Of a stretch of DNA of 64,000 nt, positions 8,701 to 16,948 are shown piece by piece. The stretch is from CALOCN01 sp942491735. Its GTDB lineage: Bacteria; Eisenbacteria; RBG-16-71-46; JABDJR01. The position numbers were made by a program, and so were the translations under genes. The notes beneath the pieces are model-generated. The model was given only the letters and a program-made list of their open reading frames with translations. It did no database searches and was not told where the DNA came from. Location of the stretch: NCBI GenBank assembly GCA_942491735.1, contig CALOCN010000014.1, positions 2,604,001 to 2,668,000 on the forward strand. The letters are read 5' to 3'. Every line of letters begins with the position of its first letter. Positions within the stretch are counted from its first letter, which is position 1.

Positions 8701-10776
8701 ATGGCCTCTTTAGGAAAAATCACGCGATCCCCCTGCACGATGCACGGGTTGGGCTATGCCGCCCTCGCCCTTGCCCTCGGTCTGTGGACCCTCTGGCGCA
8801 CGCTGGAGGCCACGGGAGGGGTTCTCGTGCCGCCCCTGGACGACACCTTCATCTACCTCCAGTACGCCCGCATGGCGGCCGAGGGGCATCCCCTGGCCTA
8901 TCAGCCGGGGGCCGAATCCACCCGCGGCGCGACCAGCCTCATCTACCCGATGCTCCTCGCCCCGTTCTGGAAACTGGCCGGTCCGGAGGGGCTCCTGCGT
9001 GCCGCGTGGGCCCTGGGCATCCTGTGCCTGGCCCTGACCGCGCTCGGGGTGGACCGGTGGGCGGCCCGCCGCATCGGCCCGGCTGCCGCCTGGGGGGCGG
9101 GGCTCCTGACCCTCCTGTGCGGCCACCTGGTGTGGGGGGCGGCCAGCGGGATGGACATCGCGGTCTACGCCCTCGCCCTGGCGGGGACCCTGGCCGCGGT
9201 CCCCTGGTACCAGGACGCCACCTCGCCGGGACGGGGACTTTTTCGCCTGGCCGTCCTGGGACTGTGGATCCTCTTCCTGGCCCTGGCCCGCCCCGAGGGC
9301 ATGCTCCTGGCCCTGGGGGTCGCCTTGGCCGTCCCCCTGGCCGGCCATGCTCCCAACAGCCGCCGGGCCCGCCTCGTTCTCCTGGTGGCGGCGGGGCTGG
9401 GCATCGCGGTGAACCTGGGGGTGAACCTCGCCGCCCTGGGCACCACCACCGCGAACACCCTCGAGGCCAAGGCGGTGTGGAGCGAACAACGCCCCGACGT
9501 GCGCGAGGCCACCGTGAAGCGGTTGCCCTGGGTCCTCAAGGAAATCTCCCGCGCGCTGTTCTCGGACTTCCGTTCGGTGGGGTTCCGCTACGGCAGCGGG
9601 CGGGTCCTGGAACTGCTCATCCAGATCGGCGCGGTGTTCGGGGCCCTGTGGGCTCTTTTCTGGAAGCGGTCCGGGCTGGCCGAGCGCACCCTGGTCGGCA
9701 TGCTGTGCGCCGGGCTCCTGGCCGGGCTCATCCCGGCCGGGTTCAACAGCCATCACCACCGCTACCAGATTCCCTATGTCCCCCTGGCCACCGTGCTGGT
9801 GGTCCTGGGCTGGTCCCGGCTCCTACCGGCCCGGCTCCCCCGGGCGGTTCGCTGGGCGCCCCTGGTGGCGATCGGGATCCTGCTCCTTCCGGGGCTGGTG
9901 CGCTACGTGGGTGCGGTGGGGCGCAACGCCTCGAACATCCATGAGCATCAGGTGGCGGCCGGGCTCTGGATCCGGGACAACCTGCCGGAGAACGCGATCG
10001 TCGGGATCAACGATGCCGGGGCCATCGCCTATTACGGCGAGCGCCCGGTGGTCGATCTGGTGGGACTGGTCACCAACGGCTCGGCCCTCCCCAAACGGGC
10101 CGGCCCGGCCTGCCTCTTCGAGTGGCTGGAGAGCCTGCCCCACCCGGAGCGCCCCACCCACTTTGCCGTTTTTCCCGAGTGGTTTCCCTACCTGCGCAAG
10201 ACCTCGCTCATGGACCGGAACCTGACCCAGTTCCTGCTGCGGGACAACACCATCTCGGGATCGGATCTCAAGGTCATCTACAGCGCCAACTGGGGGAACG
10301 TGGACAGCGGGGACCACCTGCAGGTGCGGGCCGACCTGCTGGACCTGTGGGGATTCCGGATCATGGATCAGGTGGACGTGGCCGACATGGAAAGCGAGCG
10401 CCTCCACGACTATGCCGCCTTTCCCACCTGGCGCGGCACCCTGCGGGAGTTTCCCCTCGCCGGAAGTCCCAACACCTATCTCATCGACGGCGGGCGTCAG
10501 CCCACCGGCGGGGAGCGGTTCACCCTGCGCTGCCAGCCGGGGCTGCCCGCGGCCCTGGTCATGCGCACCGAGGCGTTTCGCCCGCTCACCCTGCACGTCT
10601 TCGCCGATGGGGAGCCGGTGGGGACGCTTGAGATCGAACGCGCCTCCTCGGTCTGGACGGAATCCGTGTTCCAGATCATGGGGGATGCCCTGACTTCGGA
10701 GACGGTGACCCTCGAGTTGCGCCTGCCGGAGGGGGCGGAGCCCTATCCGTCGTTCCACTACTGGTTGCTCCAGTAG
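8701..10776 (+). CDS. GT-C type membrane glycosyltransferase (polyprenyl-phosphate sugar dependent)
   Basis: Integral membrane protein of 691 residues with about ten hydrophobic segments in the first 400. The first periplasmic loop has DDTFIYLQYAR, the acidic Asp-Asp of GT-C (ArnT/PMT-like) enzymes, then STRGATSLIYPMLLAP. The last 150 residues form a soluble, probably periplasmic, beta-rich domain. Such enzymes move a sugar from a lipid-linked donor to a protein or lipid. It is the only plus-strand gene inside the pilus locus, convergent with pilD and divergent from pilM. That makes a pilus-related role (pilin glycosylation) possible but unproven. The start may instead be the ATG at 8740, as no clear ribosome-binding site precedes 8701. 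Confidence 0.7.
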   Translation: MASLGKITRSPCTMHGLGYAALALALGLWTLWRTLEATGGVLVPPLDDTFIYLQYARMAAEGHPLAYQPGAESTRGATSLIYPMLLAPFWKLAGPEGLLRAAWALGILCLALTALGVDRWAARRIGPAAAWGAGLLTLLCGHLVWGAASGMDIAVYALALAGTLAAVPWYQDATSPGRGLFRLAVLGLWILFLALARPEGMLLALGVALAVPLAGHAPNSRRARLVLLVAAGLGIAVNLGVNLAALGTTTANTLEAKAVWSEQRPDVREATVKRLPWVLKEISRALFSDFRSVGFRYGSGRVLELLIQIGAVFGALWALFWKRSGLAERTLVGMLCAGLLAGLIPAGFNSHHHRYQIPYVPLATVLVVLGWSRLLPARLPRAVRWAPLVAIGILLLPGLVRYVGAVGRNASNIHEHQVAAGLWIRDNLPENAIVGINDAGAIAYYGERPVVDLVGLVTNGSALPKRAGPACLFEWLESLPHPERPTHFAVFPEWFPYLRKTSLMDRNLTQFLLRDNTISGSDLKVIYSANWGNVDSGDHLQVRADLLDLWGFRIMDQVDVADMESERLHDYAAFPTWRGTLREFPLAGSPNTYLIDGGRQPTGGERFTLRCQPGLPAALVMRTEAFRPLTLHVFADGEPVGTLEIERASSVWTESVFQIMGDALTSETVTLELRLPEGAEPYPSFHYWLLQ

Positions 10777-10780
10777 GGGT

Positions 10781-11560
10781 CTAGGGCCGCAGGTACCCCG
10801 CGTACCAGTCCACCATCCGGGGTCCGTACATGTAGACCAGCACACCGGCCGGGGCAAGGAAGGTTCCGAACGGGATCGCGGTGCGTCGCCCCCCCTTGTT
10901 GAGGGCGATCAGGAGTATCCCCACCACCGAGCCACCCAGCGAGGCCAGGAACACGGTGAGGATCATCCCCTGCCAGCCCAGGAAGGCCCCGAGCATGGCG
11001 GCGAGCTTGACGTCCCCGCCTCCCATGCCGTCCCGACCGGTAATCGCCTTGTAGCCCAGGGCGACGCCGAGCAGGAGCCCGAACCCGAGCACCGCGCCGA
11101 GGAGCGAGTCCAGGAAGGGCAGCGGCCGCACCAGGGTGCTGAGTAGACCCAGGGGGATCCCGCTCAGGGAAATGACGTCGGGAATGATCTGATGGTCGTA
11201 GTCGATGAGGGTCACCGCGACCATGGCCAGGGCGAAGTAGAGGGCGGGAACGAGCTCCAACCCCGCGCCGTAGTGCCAGGCCAACAGGACGAACAGCCCC
11301 GCGGTGAGGAACTCCACCACCGGGTAACGGAACGAGATGGGCTCGCGACACTGCCGGCAACGCCCGCGTAGCCAGAGCCAGCCCAGGACCGGGACGTTGT
11401 CGTAGGGGGCGATCCGTTGATCGCAGCGGGGGCAGGTGGAGGGGGGGGAAACCAGCGAAAGCCCGCGCGGAAGCCGGTAGATGACCACGTTGAGAAAGGA
11501 ACCAAAACAGGCGCCGAGCGCGGCCGAGGTCAACAGGATCGGCCAACCGGCAAAGACCAT
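10781..11560 (-). CDS. pilD: prepilin peptidase / N-methyltransferase PilD
   Basis: Inner-membrane aspartic protease that cleaves the prepilin leader after Gly and methylates the new N-terminal Phe. It has 259 residues. The GSFLNVVIYRLP start, the two CxxC pairs of the zinc-binding cytoplasmic domain (CPRC, CRQC), and the two catalytic Asp regions (LIDYDHQIIPD and GGGDVKLAAMLG) are all present. I chose the ATG at 11558-11560; a GTG two codons upstream is equally possible. The substrates are likely the two pilins at 14166-15128. Convergent with the glycosyltransferase gene, with a 4-base gap. Confidence 0.94.
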   Translation of the reverse strand: MVFAGWPILLTSAALGACFGSFLNVVIYRLPRGLSLVSPPSTCPRCDQRIAPYDNVPVLGWLWLRGRCRQCREPISFRYPVVEFLTAGLFVLLAWHYGAGLELVPALYFALAMVAVTLIDYDHQIIPDVISLSGIPLGLLSTLVRPLPFLDSLLGAVLGFGLLLGVALGYKAITGRDGMGGGDVKLAAMLGAFLGWQGMILTVFLASLGGSVVGILLIALNKGGRRTAIPFGTFLAPAGVLVYMYGPRMVDWYAGYLRP

Positions 11561-11562
11561 GG

Positions 11563-12249
11563 TCACGACTCCTTGCTCTCCCGGGCCCGTTGCTCGGCGA
11601 GCTGGGTCTTCAGTTCCTCGACCTTGCGAATCGCCTTCTCGCGGATCTCGGCGTTCTCGCTCCGCTCGGCCAGTTCCTGCCAGAGCAGGATCGAGGTCTC
11701 GATCTCCCCCGCCTTCGCGGAGACGAACGCGGCGAACCGGCTGGCGTACTCCGGGGCGTCCGGCATGGCGGCGGCCCGGGTGAAGTAGTCCGAGGCCAGA
11801 TCGTAGCGCTTCCAGGCAATGTACTCGACAAACCCGGACTCGAAAAGCACCTCCCAGGACTCGGGATTGTTCCGGCGCCCCTTGGCCAGGAGTTCCAGCC
11901 CCTTCTCCGCCGCGCGTCCCTCGGTGTGCAGCACGTACGATCCGAACGTGTACGGCCGGATGAACTGCGGATCGAGGTCGGTGACCACGTCGCACAGGTG
12001 GTACATCATCTCGAACTGCTGGTCCCCCCGCACATGCTCCCCGTAGTACTGCACGGTACGCAGCCAGGTCAACGAGGCGGCGGCGTGATGATAGCCGAGC
12101 GCGGCCTGTTCCAGCATCTTGCCCGAAGGGTAGTAGAGGAGTTCCTCTCCCTCGGCCCGATCCGACATGGCGGCCGGGGACATCACCCCGGCCAGACTCC
12201 AGGCGACGACGAGGACGAGCACGAACGGCCAGGGGGAGGAGGGGGTCAT
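11563..12249 (-). CDS. TPR-containing protein of the pilus locus
   Basis: 228 residues with an N-terminal hydrophobic segment (PFVLVLVVAWSLAGVMSPAAM) that is either a signal peptide or an anchor. The rest is helical and TPR-like (YYPSGKMLEQAALGYHHAAASLTWLR; DYFTRAAAMPDAPEYASRFA), ending in a charged helix. The ATG overlaps the stop of the permease gene as ATGA, so it is translated with the ABC genes. Its place between the pilI-like permease and pilD suggests a periplasmic partner of the ABC transporter or of pilus assembly. It might fill the role of the accessory PilG of Myxococcus, but I see no direct similarity. Confidence 0.7.
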   Translation of the reverse strand: MTPSSPWPFVLVLVVAWSLAGVMSPAAMSDRAEGEELLYYPSGKMLEQAALGYHHAAASLTWLRTVQYYGEHVRGDQQFEMMYHLCDVVTDLDPQFIRPYTFGSYVLHTEGRAAEKGLELLAKGRRNNPESWEVLFESGFVEYIAWKRYDLASDYFTRAAAMPDAPEYASRFAAFVSAKAGEIETSILLWQELAERSENAEIREKAIRKVEELKTQLAEQRARESKES

Positions 12250-13010
12250 CGGAACTCCCTCCGGGAGAGGACGAGGGTGGCCGCGGCCAGCATGGCGGTG
12301 CTGTAGAGCACGGCGTAGAGCGCGGCGGCGCCGATCCGGTCGGGAGTGGGCACGATACCGTAGGCCGCCTCCGGGCGCAGGTTGAAGGCCTCGAGATGGG
12401 GCAGCAGCAGGTAGATGACCTGGGCCCCGGTGGCCATCAGCGCGGAGGGCGCCTCCTCGGCAAAGCGGATGAGGTCCTCGGCAAAGTGTCCCAGGATGAA
12501 CAGGGCCAGGGTGAACACCCCGGCCAGGGCCGGCGAGACGAACGAGGAGAACAGCATGACCACCGAGGTCATGATCATGAACTCGCCGAAGGTGAACAGT
12601 GCCGCCACCAGGACCGCCGGTTCGACATGTCCCTCCTGCACGAAGAGCATGGTGCAGAACACCACCGTCATGGCGACGAAGACCAGGACCACCATGGCCA
12701 GCAGTCCCAGGTACTTGCCGATGAGGAACTCGGAACGGCGTATGGGCTTGGCCAGCACGGTGAGGATGGTCCGGCGGTCGATCTCGCGATGGACCAGGGT
12801 CCCTCCCACCAGGACGATGAGCAGGACACCGACCAGGGACAACGCGGCCAGCCCCAGGTCCCGGGTGATCCGATAGCCCTCGCCCAGCGAGAGCGGGCTC
12901 AGGACCACGGACCCTCCGACCACGACGGCCAGATAGAGAAGGAGGATCCACTGCACGCGGTCGCGCCGGGCCTCACGGAATGTGTTGCGGGCAATGGCCA
13001 GGATTCTCAC
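12246..13010 (-). CDS. pilI: ABC-2 type permease of the pilus locus (PilI-like)
   Basis: Membrane subunit of 254 residues with about six hydrophobic segments. It starts MRILAIARNTFREARRDRV, typical of ABC-2 permeases, and a REIDRRTILTVLAKPIRR segment matches the conserved cytoplasmic loop of that family. It overlaps the ATPase gene by 4 bases. In Myxococcus xanthus an ABC ATPase/permease pair (PilH/PilI) sits between pilA and pilD; here the order is the same, so I use that name by synteny. The transported substrate is unknown. Confidence 0.75.
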   Translation of the reverse strand: MRILAIARNTFREARRDRVQWILLLYLAVVVGGSVVLSPLSLGEGYRITRDLGLAALSLVGVLLIVLVGGTLVHREIDRRTILTVLAKPIRRSEFLIGKYLGLLAMVVLVFVAMTVVFCTMLFVQEGHVEPAVLVAALFTFGEFMIMTSVVMLFSSFVSPALAGVFTLALFILGHFAEDLIRFAEEAPSALMATGAQVIYLLLPHLEAFNLRPEAAYGIVPTPDRIGAAALYAVLYSTAMLAAATLVLSRREFR

Positions 13011-14011
13011 GCTGCGCCCCTTCCCAGGTGGTGGTCGGGTTCACCGACCTGCGGCGCGGCGGATCCCAACTCGGAAAGAAAGACCTCTTCCAGGGAGCGG
13101 GTGATGGGCCGCACCGCGATGATGTTTGCCTTGGCGTCCATGAGCTGTCGCAGACGCCAGTTGAGTTCGGCCTGGTTGACCGCGTGGATGACGATCCGGT
13201 CGCCGTTGCGGCTGGCGATCCCGTCGCCGGCCAGACCGTCGAAGAGCTGGGGCGACAGGTCCCCCACCTCCACGTCATAGCCGGCGTGGTCGTGGCGGAC
13301 CAGGTCGCTGACCCGCCCGGTGCGCTGGATGCGGCCGTCGACCAGGATGGCCACCCGGTCACAGAGCGCCTCGGCATCGGGCAGCACATGGGAGGAAAAG
13401 ATCACCGTCTTCCCTTCGTCCCGCAGGCTCAGGATAAGTTCGCGGACCTGCCGGCGACCCACCGGGTCCAGCCCGGACATGGGTTCATCCAGGACCACGA
13501 GGTCCGGATCGTGCAGGATGGCCTGGGCCAGCCCCACCCGTTGCAGCATCCCCTTGGAGAACTTCTGCAACCGGCGGGATTCCTTGGGGTTGAGTCCCAC
13601 CCGTTCCAGCAACGCTTCAATGGCCTCGGCCCGCCCCTTGCGCGGCGTGCCGTGGAGATCGGCGCAGGTCTCCAGGAACTCCCGGGCGGTGAGGTACTGG
13701 TAGAAGTAGGGCGACTCGGGCAGGAAACCCACCCGCTTGCGGGGTTGCAGGCTCCCCAGGGGATGCCCCAGGAGCGTCCCACCACCGCCGCTCGGGCGCA
13801 TCATGCCCAGGACGATCTTCATGGTGGTCGACTTGCCGGCGCCGTTGGGGCCCAGGAGCCCAAACACCTCGCCCCGCGGAACGGAAAACGTGACGTCGTG
13901 CAGGACCTTGATCTTCCGGCCCCAGTTGGACCGGAAGGACTTGACCAGCCCGGTGACCGAGAGGACCGTGTCCTGGGGACCGGCTTGCTGCCGGTCGTAC
14001 TCCTCTAGCAT
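13007..14011 (-). CDS. pilH: ABC transporter ATPase of the pilus locus (PilH-like)
   Basis: Cytoplasmic ATPase of 334 residues. Walker A LLGPNGAGKST, a signature loop KFSKGMLQRV (the variant SKGM in place of SGGQ seen in many ABC-2 ATPases), Walker B LVVLDEPMSGLDP and the switch His in IFSSHVL are present. The last 100 residues form the C-terminal regulatory domain typical of ABC-2 ATPases. I prefer the ATG at 14009-14011 because GGGGGAGG lies 5 bases upstream; a GTG at 14026 is in frame. Named by position relative to the Myxococcus pilGHI genes. Confidence 0.78.
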   Translation of the reverse strand: MLEEYDRQQAGPQDTVLSVTGLVKSFRSNWGRKIKVLHDVTFSVPRGEVFGLLGPNGAGKSTTMKIVLGMMRPSGGGGTLLGHPLGSLQPRKRVGFLPESPYFYQYLTAREFLETCADLHGTPRKGRAEAIEALLERVGLNPKESRRLQKFSKGMLQRVGLAQAILHDPDLVVLDEPMSGLDPVGRRQVRELILSLRDEGKTVIFSSHVLPDAEALCDRVAILVDGRIQRTGRVSDLVRHDHAGYDVEVGDLSPQLFDGLAGDGIASRNGDRIVIHAVNQAELNWRLRQLMDAKANIIAVRPITRSLEEVFLSELGSAAPQVGEPDHHLGRGAA

Positions 14012-14106
14012 CGAGACCTCCCCCACGGAGAATTAGGCAACAGTGACTCGATGAACTTATCGGCTGAGGTCAGCCATTCCTTAACCGACGAAGTGCAATC
14101 CATCCC

Positions 14107-14141
14107 GAAAAAGAGGCGGACCCGGATGAACCGGACCCGCC
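14107..14141 (-). terminator. rho-independent terminator after the proximal pilin
   Basis: On the minus strand GGCGGGUCCGG pairs with CCGGGUCCGCC around a UUCAU loop. It makes an 11-bp stem with two adjacent G-U wobbles, followed by UCUUUUUC. It lies 24 bases after the stop of the pilin gene at 14166. Confidence 0.85.
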
Positions 14142-14165
14142 TTCCGGCTTCGTCGGGAGGAAGGA

Positions 14166-14573
14166 CTACGAACCGTTGTTGAGCGAGAGGCTCAGCAGGG
14201 CGTCCTTGCCGTAGCCACGCAACACGTAGTTGGTCGTGGTGGCGGTGGTGAAGCCCAGATCGCCGGCGGTCGTGGGGGCCACGAAGTCCACCGCGCTCTC
14301 GGCGCCGTCGAACGGGTTCGTCGGCCACGCATCCCCCGGGCAGTTGCCCTCGACCGCGGCGCTGTTGGCCGCGAGCGGATAGGTCCCGTCGTTCTGGACC
14401 GCGAAGTCCTCGACCGCGACCTGCACCGTGTGCATGTTGCTCTTGACGCTGCCCTCACGCGCGCGGGCCTGCATGGAAACGAAGTTGACCACGGCGATGG
14501 ACGCCAGGATCCCGATGATCACCACGACGATCATCAGCTCGATCAGGGTGAAGCCCTTGTTGTTGCGGAGCAT
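14166..14573 (-). CDS. pilA: type IV major pilin, second copy (lacks mature Pro22)
   Basis: Prepilin of 135 residues with the type III leader MLRNNKG|FTLIE: PilD should cleave after Gly7, and Glu5 of the mature protein is present. The hydrophobic helix follows, then a small globular domain with only one Cys, so no disulphide loop. It differs from the neighbouring pilin at 10 of 135 positions, six of them within residues 5-36. Residue 29 (mature 22), a near-universal proline, is valine here, and residue 36 is Ala instead of Asp. The start ATG follows GGGAGG by 8 bases. It has its own terminator, but I see no sigma-54 promoter just upstream, so it may be expressed by read-through. Confidence 0.93.
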   Translation of the reverse strand: MLRNNKGFTLIELMIVVVIIGILASIAVVNFVSMQARAREGSVKSNMHTVQVAVEDFAVQNDGTYPLAANSAAVEGNCPGDAWPTNPFDGAESAVDFVAPTTAGDLGFTTATTTNYVLRGYGKDALLSLSLNNGS

Positions 14574-14655
14574 TGACTCGACCTCCCGGTCCTCCTCGGA
14601 CCCTTTGATGGTTTCCCGGAGCATGATTCGGTATCGGCTGGGGACGGGCCGGCCA

Positions 14656-14698
14656 CAAAAAGACAAAGCGGCGGGTCCAGTGAACCGGACCCGCCGCT
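14656..14698 (-). terminator. rho-independent terminator between the two pilin genes
   Basis: A perfect 12-bp stem (AGCGGCGGGTCC paired with GGACCCGCCGCT) with an 8-nt loop at 14667-14698 is followed on the minus strand by TTGTCTTTTTG. It lies 22 bases after the stop of the distal pilin, so most transcripts from the sigma-54 promoter should end here. Confidence 0.9.
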
Positions 14699-14720
14699 CT
14701 AATCGATCAAGGATCGAGGA

Positions 14721-15128
14721 CTACGAACCGTTGTTGAGCGAGAGGCTCAGCAGGGCGGACTTGCCGTAGCCACGCAACACGTAGTTGGTCGTGGTGGCGG
14801 TGGTGAAGCCCAGATCACCGGCGGTCGTGGGAGCCACGAAGTCCACCGCGCTCTCGGCGCCGTCGAACGGGTTCGTCGGCCACGCATCACCCGGGCAGTT
14901 GCCCTCGACCGCGGCGGTGTTGGCCGCGACCGGGTAGGTCCCGTCGTTCTGGACCGCGAAGTCCTCGACGGCGAGCTGCACGGTGTGCATGTTGCTCTTC
15001 ACGCTACCCTCACGGGCACGATCCTGCATGGAAATGAAGTTGGGAATGGCGATGGCCGCCAGGATCCCGATGATGACGACGACGATCATCAGCTCGATGA
15101 GGGTAAAACCCTTGGAGTTCCGGAGCAT
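14721..15128 (-). CDS. pilA: type IV major pilin PilA
   Basis: Prepilin of 135 residues, leader MLRNSKG|FTLIE, with the consensus helix IAIPNFISMQ including mature Pro22 and Glu5. The globular domain is nearly identical to the second copy at 14166. An AGGAGG lies 9 bases before the ATG. This copy sits directly behind the sigma-54 promoter at 15231-15247 with a leader of about 93 bases and is followed by a strong terminator, so it is probably the main pilus subunit. The C-terminus LSLNNGS ends in Ser. Its regulators PilS and PilR are encoded just upstream. Confidence 0.96.
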   Translation of the reverse strand: MLRNSKGFTLIELMIVVVIIGILAAIAIPNFISMQDRAREGSVKSNMHTVQLAVEDFAVQNDGTYPVAANTAAVEGNCPGDAWPTNPFDGAESAVDFVAPTTAGDLGFTTATTTNYVLRGYGKSALLSLSLNNGS

Positions 15129-15230
15129 TGACTTGACCTCCTGGCCCGCTAGGACCGTTGGACTTTGACGTTGTAAAAGCGCTGGCTTCGATCGCCTGCC
15201 GGGCTTCGAAACCGCAACCGCGAAGTACTA

Positions 15231-15247
15231 TTGCAACCGGTGTGCCA
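15231..15247 (-). promoter_or_regulatory. sigma-54 (-24/-12) promoter of the pilin genes
   Basis: The minus strand reads TGGCACACCGGTTGCAA, matching TGGCAC-N5-TTGCA exactly with the required 10 bases between GG and GC. Transcription should start near 15221, giving a leader of about 93 bases before the pilin ATG at 15128. The PilR gene immediately upstream encodes a sigma-54 activator. Confidence 0.9.
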
Positions 15248-15360
15248 AAACCGTTCTTCCGACTGAAGATCAAGCAACATGCTGCCGGACAACAACTTGC
15301 AACACGGGTTGTTCCGGGCCGAGTTTCCGCCCCCTTGTCCAACCGGTCAATTTCCGTGCG

Positions 15361-15437
15361 TCGTGCAAACCGCCCGTGCCGGCTGCACGATCTTGCAGGC
15401 TGCAGGGCGTCCTGCCCGGAACGGCGAATCTGCACGA
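15361..15437. promoter_or_regulatory. candidate PilR enhancer sites (TCGTGCA/TGCACGA)
   Basis: Three copies of one 7-mer lie upstream of the sigma-54 promoter: TCGTGCA at 15361-15367, its exact inverse TGCACGA at 15384-15390 (16-base spacer), and TGCACGA again at 15431-15437. They sit about 140-215 bases before the predicted start of transcription, where sigma-54 activators usually bind. The assignment to PilR is inference from position. Confidence 0.5.
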
Positions 15438-15444
15438 CACGACA

Positions 15445-15470
15445 AAGCCCACGGGACATCCCGTGGGCTT
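15445..15470 (-). terminator. hairpin terminator after pilR
   Basis: Perfect inverted repeat AAGCCCACGGGA / TCCCGTGGGCTT separated by 2 bases (11-bp stem with a 4-nt loop in practice). It lies 38 bases after the pilR stop and is followed on the minus strand by TGTCGTGTC, so the U-tract is poor. Likely the end of the pilBTCSR transcript. Confidence 0.65.
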
Positions 15471-15508
15471 CATCTGAATCGTGTGCGGAGGGATCGAGGG
15501 GCCGGGCA

Positions 15509-16942
15509 TCATGCCGCCGCGTCGAAGCTCTCCTCGAATCCGTCCTCGTCCGGCGTTCCCTCCAGGAGACCCAGCGCCTTGTAGGCCTGGAGCTTCCGGT
15601 AGAGGGTGGAGGCGTTGATGCCGAGGATCTCCGAGGCGCGCTTCTTCTGCCACCCGGTATGGCTCAGGACCCGCAGGATGTACTCCCGCTCCAGTTCCTC
15701 CAGGGTCATGCTCGGGTGATCGATGATGAGGCTTCCCTTGCCGCTTTCGCCCCGGATCACCTTCTCGGGCAGATCGCAGAGCTCCACTCCTTCCGACTCC
15801 GAAAGAATGACCGCGCGCTCGATCACGTTCTCGAGTTCCCGCACGTTGCCGGGCCAGGTATAGGCGACGAGGGCGTCGAGGGCCTGCTTGGTCACCTGCT
15901 TGGGCCCCTTGGGTCCCAGGAAACGCTTGAGAAAGTGGTCTGCCAGAATGGGAATGTCGTCGTGGCGCTCGCGCAGCGAGGGCAGCCGCACCGGGATGAC
16001 GTTGAGCCGATAGTAGAGATCGGTACGGAACTTCCCGTCCCGCACGTCCCGCTCGAGGTCCGCGTTGGTGGCGGCCACGAGACGGACATCGATCTTGATC
16101 GGCTTGGTGCCGCCGACCGGGATGATCTCCCGTTCCTGGAGGGCGCGCAGCAGCTTGACCTGGGTGGCCGGCTGCATCTCGCCCACCTCGTCGAGGAAGA
16201 AGGTGCCCCCCTCGGCGACCTGGAACAGGCCCATCTGGTCCCGCACCGCCCCGGTGAAGGAGCCCTTCATGTGGCCGAACAGGTTGGACTCGAGCAGGTC
16301 CTTGGGGAGGGCGCCGCAGTTGATGGAGACGAACGGTCCGGTGGCGCGTCGGCTGCGGTAGTGGATCTCCTTGGCGATGAGTTCCTTCCCGGTCCCCGAC
16401 TCCCCCCGGATGAGGATGGTCGAGTCGGTCTCGGCCACCTTGTCCACCATCTTGAACACGCTCATCATCTGCTCGGAGCGGCCAATGATCTCCTTGGTCG
16501 CGTGCGTCTTCTGGAGCTGGCGCTTGAGATAGACGTTCTGGGAGCGCACCTTGCGCATCTCGAGGGCGTTGCGCACCACGAGCTTGATCTCGTCGTTCTT
16601 GGCGCTCTTCTCCATGTACTGGAAGGCACCGAGGTTGAGCGCGTCGATCGCCGACTCCTGCGATGCATAGGCGGTCATGATGATGACCGGCAGGGTGGGG
16701 TCGATCTTCTTCGACTCCTCGAGAAGACGGATTCCGTCCATTTCCGGCATCTTGACGTCGGTGATCATGACGTCGGGCGCATTGTCACGGACCATTTCCA
16801 GCGCCTCGGCCCCCGATCCCGCGGTCATGACCTCATAGTTCTCACGGCGGAGCAACGCCGAGAGGAACTGGATCATGCTCTTCTCGTCGTCGACTACCAG
16901 GATCTTGTGCTGCGCCATCGTGGCTTCGTCCTTTCTTTCCAT
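15509..16942 (-). CDS. pilR: sigma-54 response regulator PilR
   Basis: Two-component activator of pilin transcription, 477 residues. A receiver domain (about 12-125) with phospho-acceptor Asp62 in MITDVKMPEMDG is followed by an AAA+ domain with Walker A GESGTGKE, the sigma-54-contacting loop as GSFTGA (consensus GAFTGA) and Walker B FFLDEVGEM. The C-terminal Fis-type helix-turn-helix is at RASEILGINASTLYRKL. The start could also be the ATG at 16916-16918 (MAQHKILVVDDE), which gives a more typical N-terminus. Its stop-start distance from pilS is 6 bases. Likely target: the promoter at 15231-15247. Confidence 0.93.
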   Translation of the reverse strand: MERKDEATMAQHKILVVDDEKSMIQFLSALLRRENYEVMTAGSGAEALEMVRDNAPDVMITDVKMPEMDGIRLLEESKKIDPTLPVIIMTAYASQESAIDALNLGAFQYMEKSAKNDEIKLVVRNALEMRKVRSQNVYLKRQLQKTHATKEIIGRSEQMMSVFKMVDKVAETDSTILIRGESGTGKELIAKEIHYRSRRATGPFVSINCGALPKDLLESNLFGHMKGSFTGAVRDQMGLFQVAEGGTFFLDEVGEMQPATQVKLLRALQEREIIPVGGTKPIKIDVRLVAATNADLERDVRDGKFRTDLYYRLNVIPVRLPSLRERHDDIPILADHFLKRFLGPKGPKQVTKQALDALVAYTWPGNVRELENVIERAVILSESEGVELCDLPEKVIRGESGKGSLIIDHPSMTLEELEREYILRVLSHTGWQKKRASEILGINASTLYRKLQAYKALGLLEGTPDEDGFEESFDAAA

Positions 16943-16948
16943 GTTCCC

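Noticed and set aside
15445..15470. Palindrome after pilR as a PilR operator
   Set aside because: Position right after the pilR stop and hairpin strength fit a terminator better; the TCGTGCA sites are better enhancer candidates.
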